Source of the DNA: Flavobacterium sp.
Lineage (GTDB): Bacteria > Bacteroidota > Bacteroidia > Flavobacteriales > Flavobacteriaceae
Assembly (NCBI GenBank): GCA_005792865.1
Contig: SXQR01000088.1
Location: 1 to 6,485 of the forward strand
Length of the DNA stretch: 6,485 nucleotides
Direction of reading: 5' to 3'
The notes below the pieces were generated by a model that had not been told where the DNA came from, made no database searches, and saw nothing but the letters and a program-made list of their open reading frames with translations. Below, piece after piece: positions 6,320-6,485 of this stretch. How positions within the stretch are numbered: the first letter of the stretch is position 1; every line of letters starts with the position of its first letter. The position numbers and the translations under genes were made by a program.

Positions 6320-6485
6320 ATGCCCGAGAAAAATAAGAAAGTCAGGTTGCAGGACCTTGGCGTGATGGATTACAAAGAGGCCTGGGATTACCAGGAAAAC
6401 CTGTTCAGGGAGATCGTCGAGATCAAAATGGCAAACCGGCACGGGGAAGTGAGGCAGACGCCCAATCATTTCCTTTTTGTCCAAC
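6320..6485 (+). CDS. lipB: Octanoyltransferase LipB, N-terminal part (cut by the window edge)
   Basis: LipB transfers an octanoyl group from acyl carrier protein to lipoyl domains, such as those of pyruvate dehydrogenase, the first step of lipoate synthesis. Only the first 55 residues are present, with no stop before the edge. They read MPEKNKKVRLQDLGVMDYK, then EAWDYQENLF, and later TPNHFLFVQ. This fits the family N-terminus: an LG-x-x-xY-x-x-xW/Y-x-x-Q helix followed by the strand leading to the substrate-binding segment, whose catalytic residues lie further on and cannot be checked. The ATG is the first in frame and sits just after a -7-like box. It is divergent from lysS. Confidence 0.88.
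   Translation, partial: MPEKNKKVRLQDLGVMDYKEAWDYQENLFREIVEIKMANRHGEVRQTPNHFLFVQ

Overview
The window looks like a chromosomal segment of a Bacteroidota bacterium, most likely of the family Flavobacteriaceae, with a base composition of roughly half G+C. Three things point there. The partial gene at the left edge ends in a type IX secretion (Por) sorting domain. Three start regions or candidate promoters carry the Bacteroidota -7 box TAnnTTTG, two of them with a -33-like TTG 19 bases upstream. The gene families, such as the long lysyl-tRNA synthetase and the LTxxQ secreted helical proteins, are typical of flavobacteria. No mobile element, tRNA, rRNA, CRISPR array or phage gene was seen. Translation is uninterrupted in every gene.

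Layout. Left half, plus strand: the C-terminal end of a T9SS-exported protein (2-415); a PLP-dependent ACC deaminase/D-cysteine desulfhydrase family enzyme (about 423-1310) that lacks a normal start codon; a lipoprotein peptidoglycan hydrolase with a glucosaminidase domain and one LysM (1313-2221); and hemL, glutamate-1-semialdehyde aminomutase (2221-3507). The last three are packed with a 2-base gap and a 1-base overlap, so they probably share one transcript. It runs into a hairpin terminator at 3560-3585 that serves both strands. Right half, minus strand: lysS (6224-4524), then two small exported LTxxQ-motif proteins (4446-4006 and 3946-3599), the second with its own exact promoter. At the right edge, divergent from lysS across a 95-base gap, is the start of lipB, octanoyltransferase (6320 to the end), on the plus strand.

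The genes are mostly housekeeping: tRNA charging, tetrapyrrole synthesis, lipoate attachment, cell-wall turnover and amino-acid catabolism. They share no single pathway. The two small secreted proteins are the least understood part. I see no clear evidence of a new biological system. The points most worth checking are the missing ATG of the deaminase, the possible leaderless lipB mRNA, and the paired LTxxQ proteins behind lysS.
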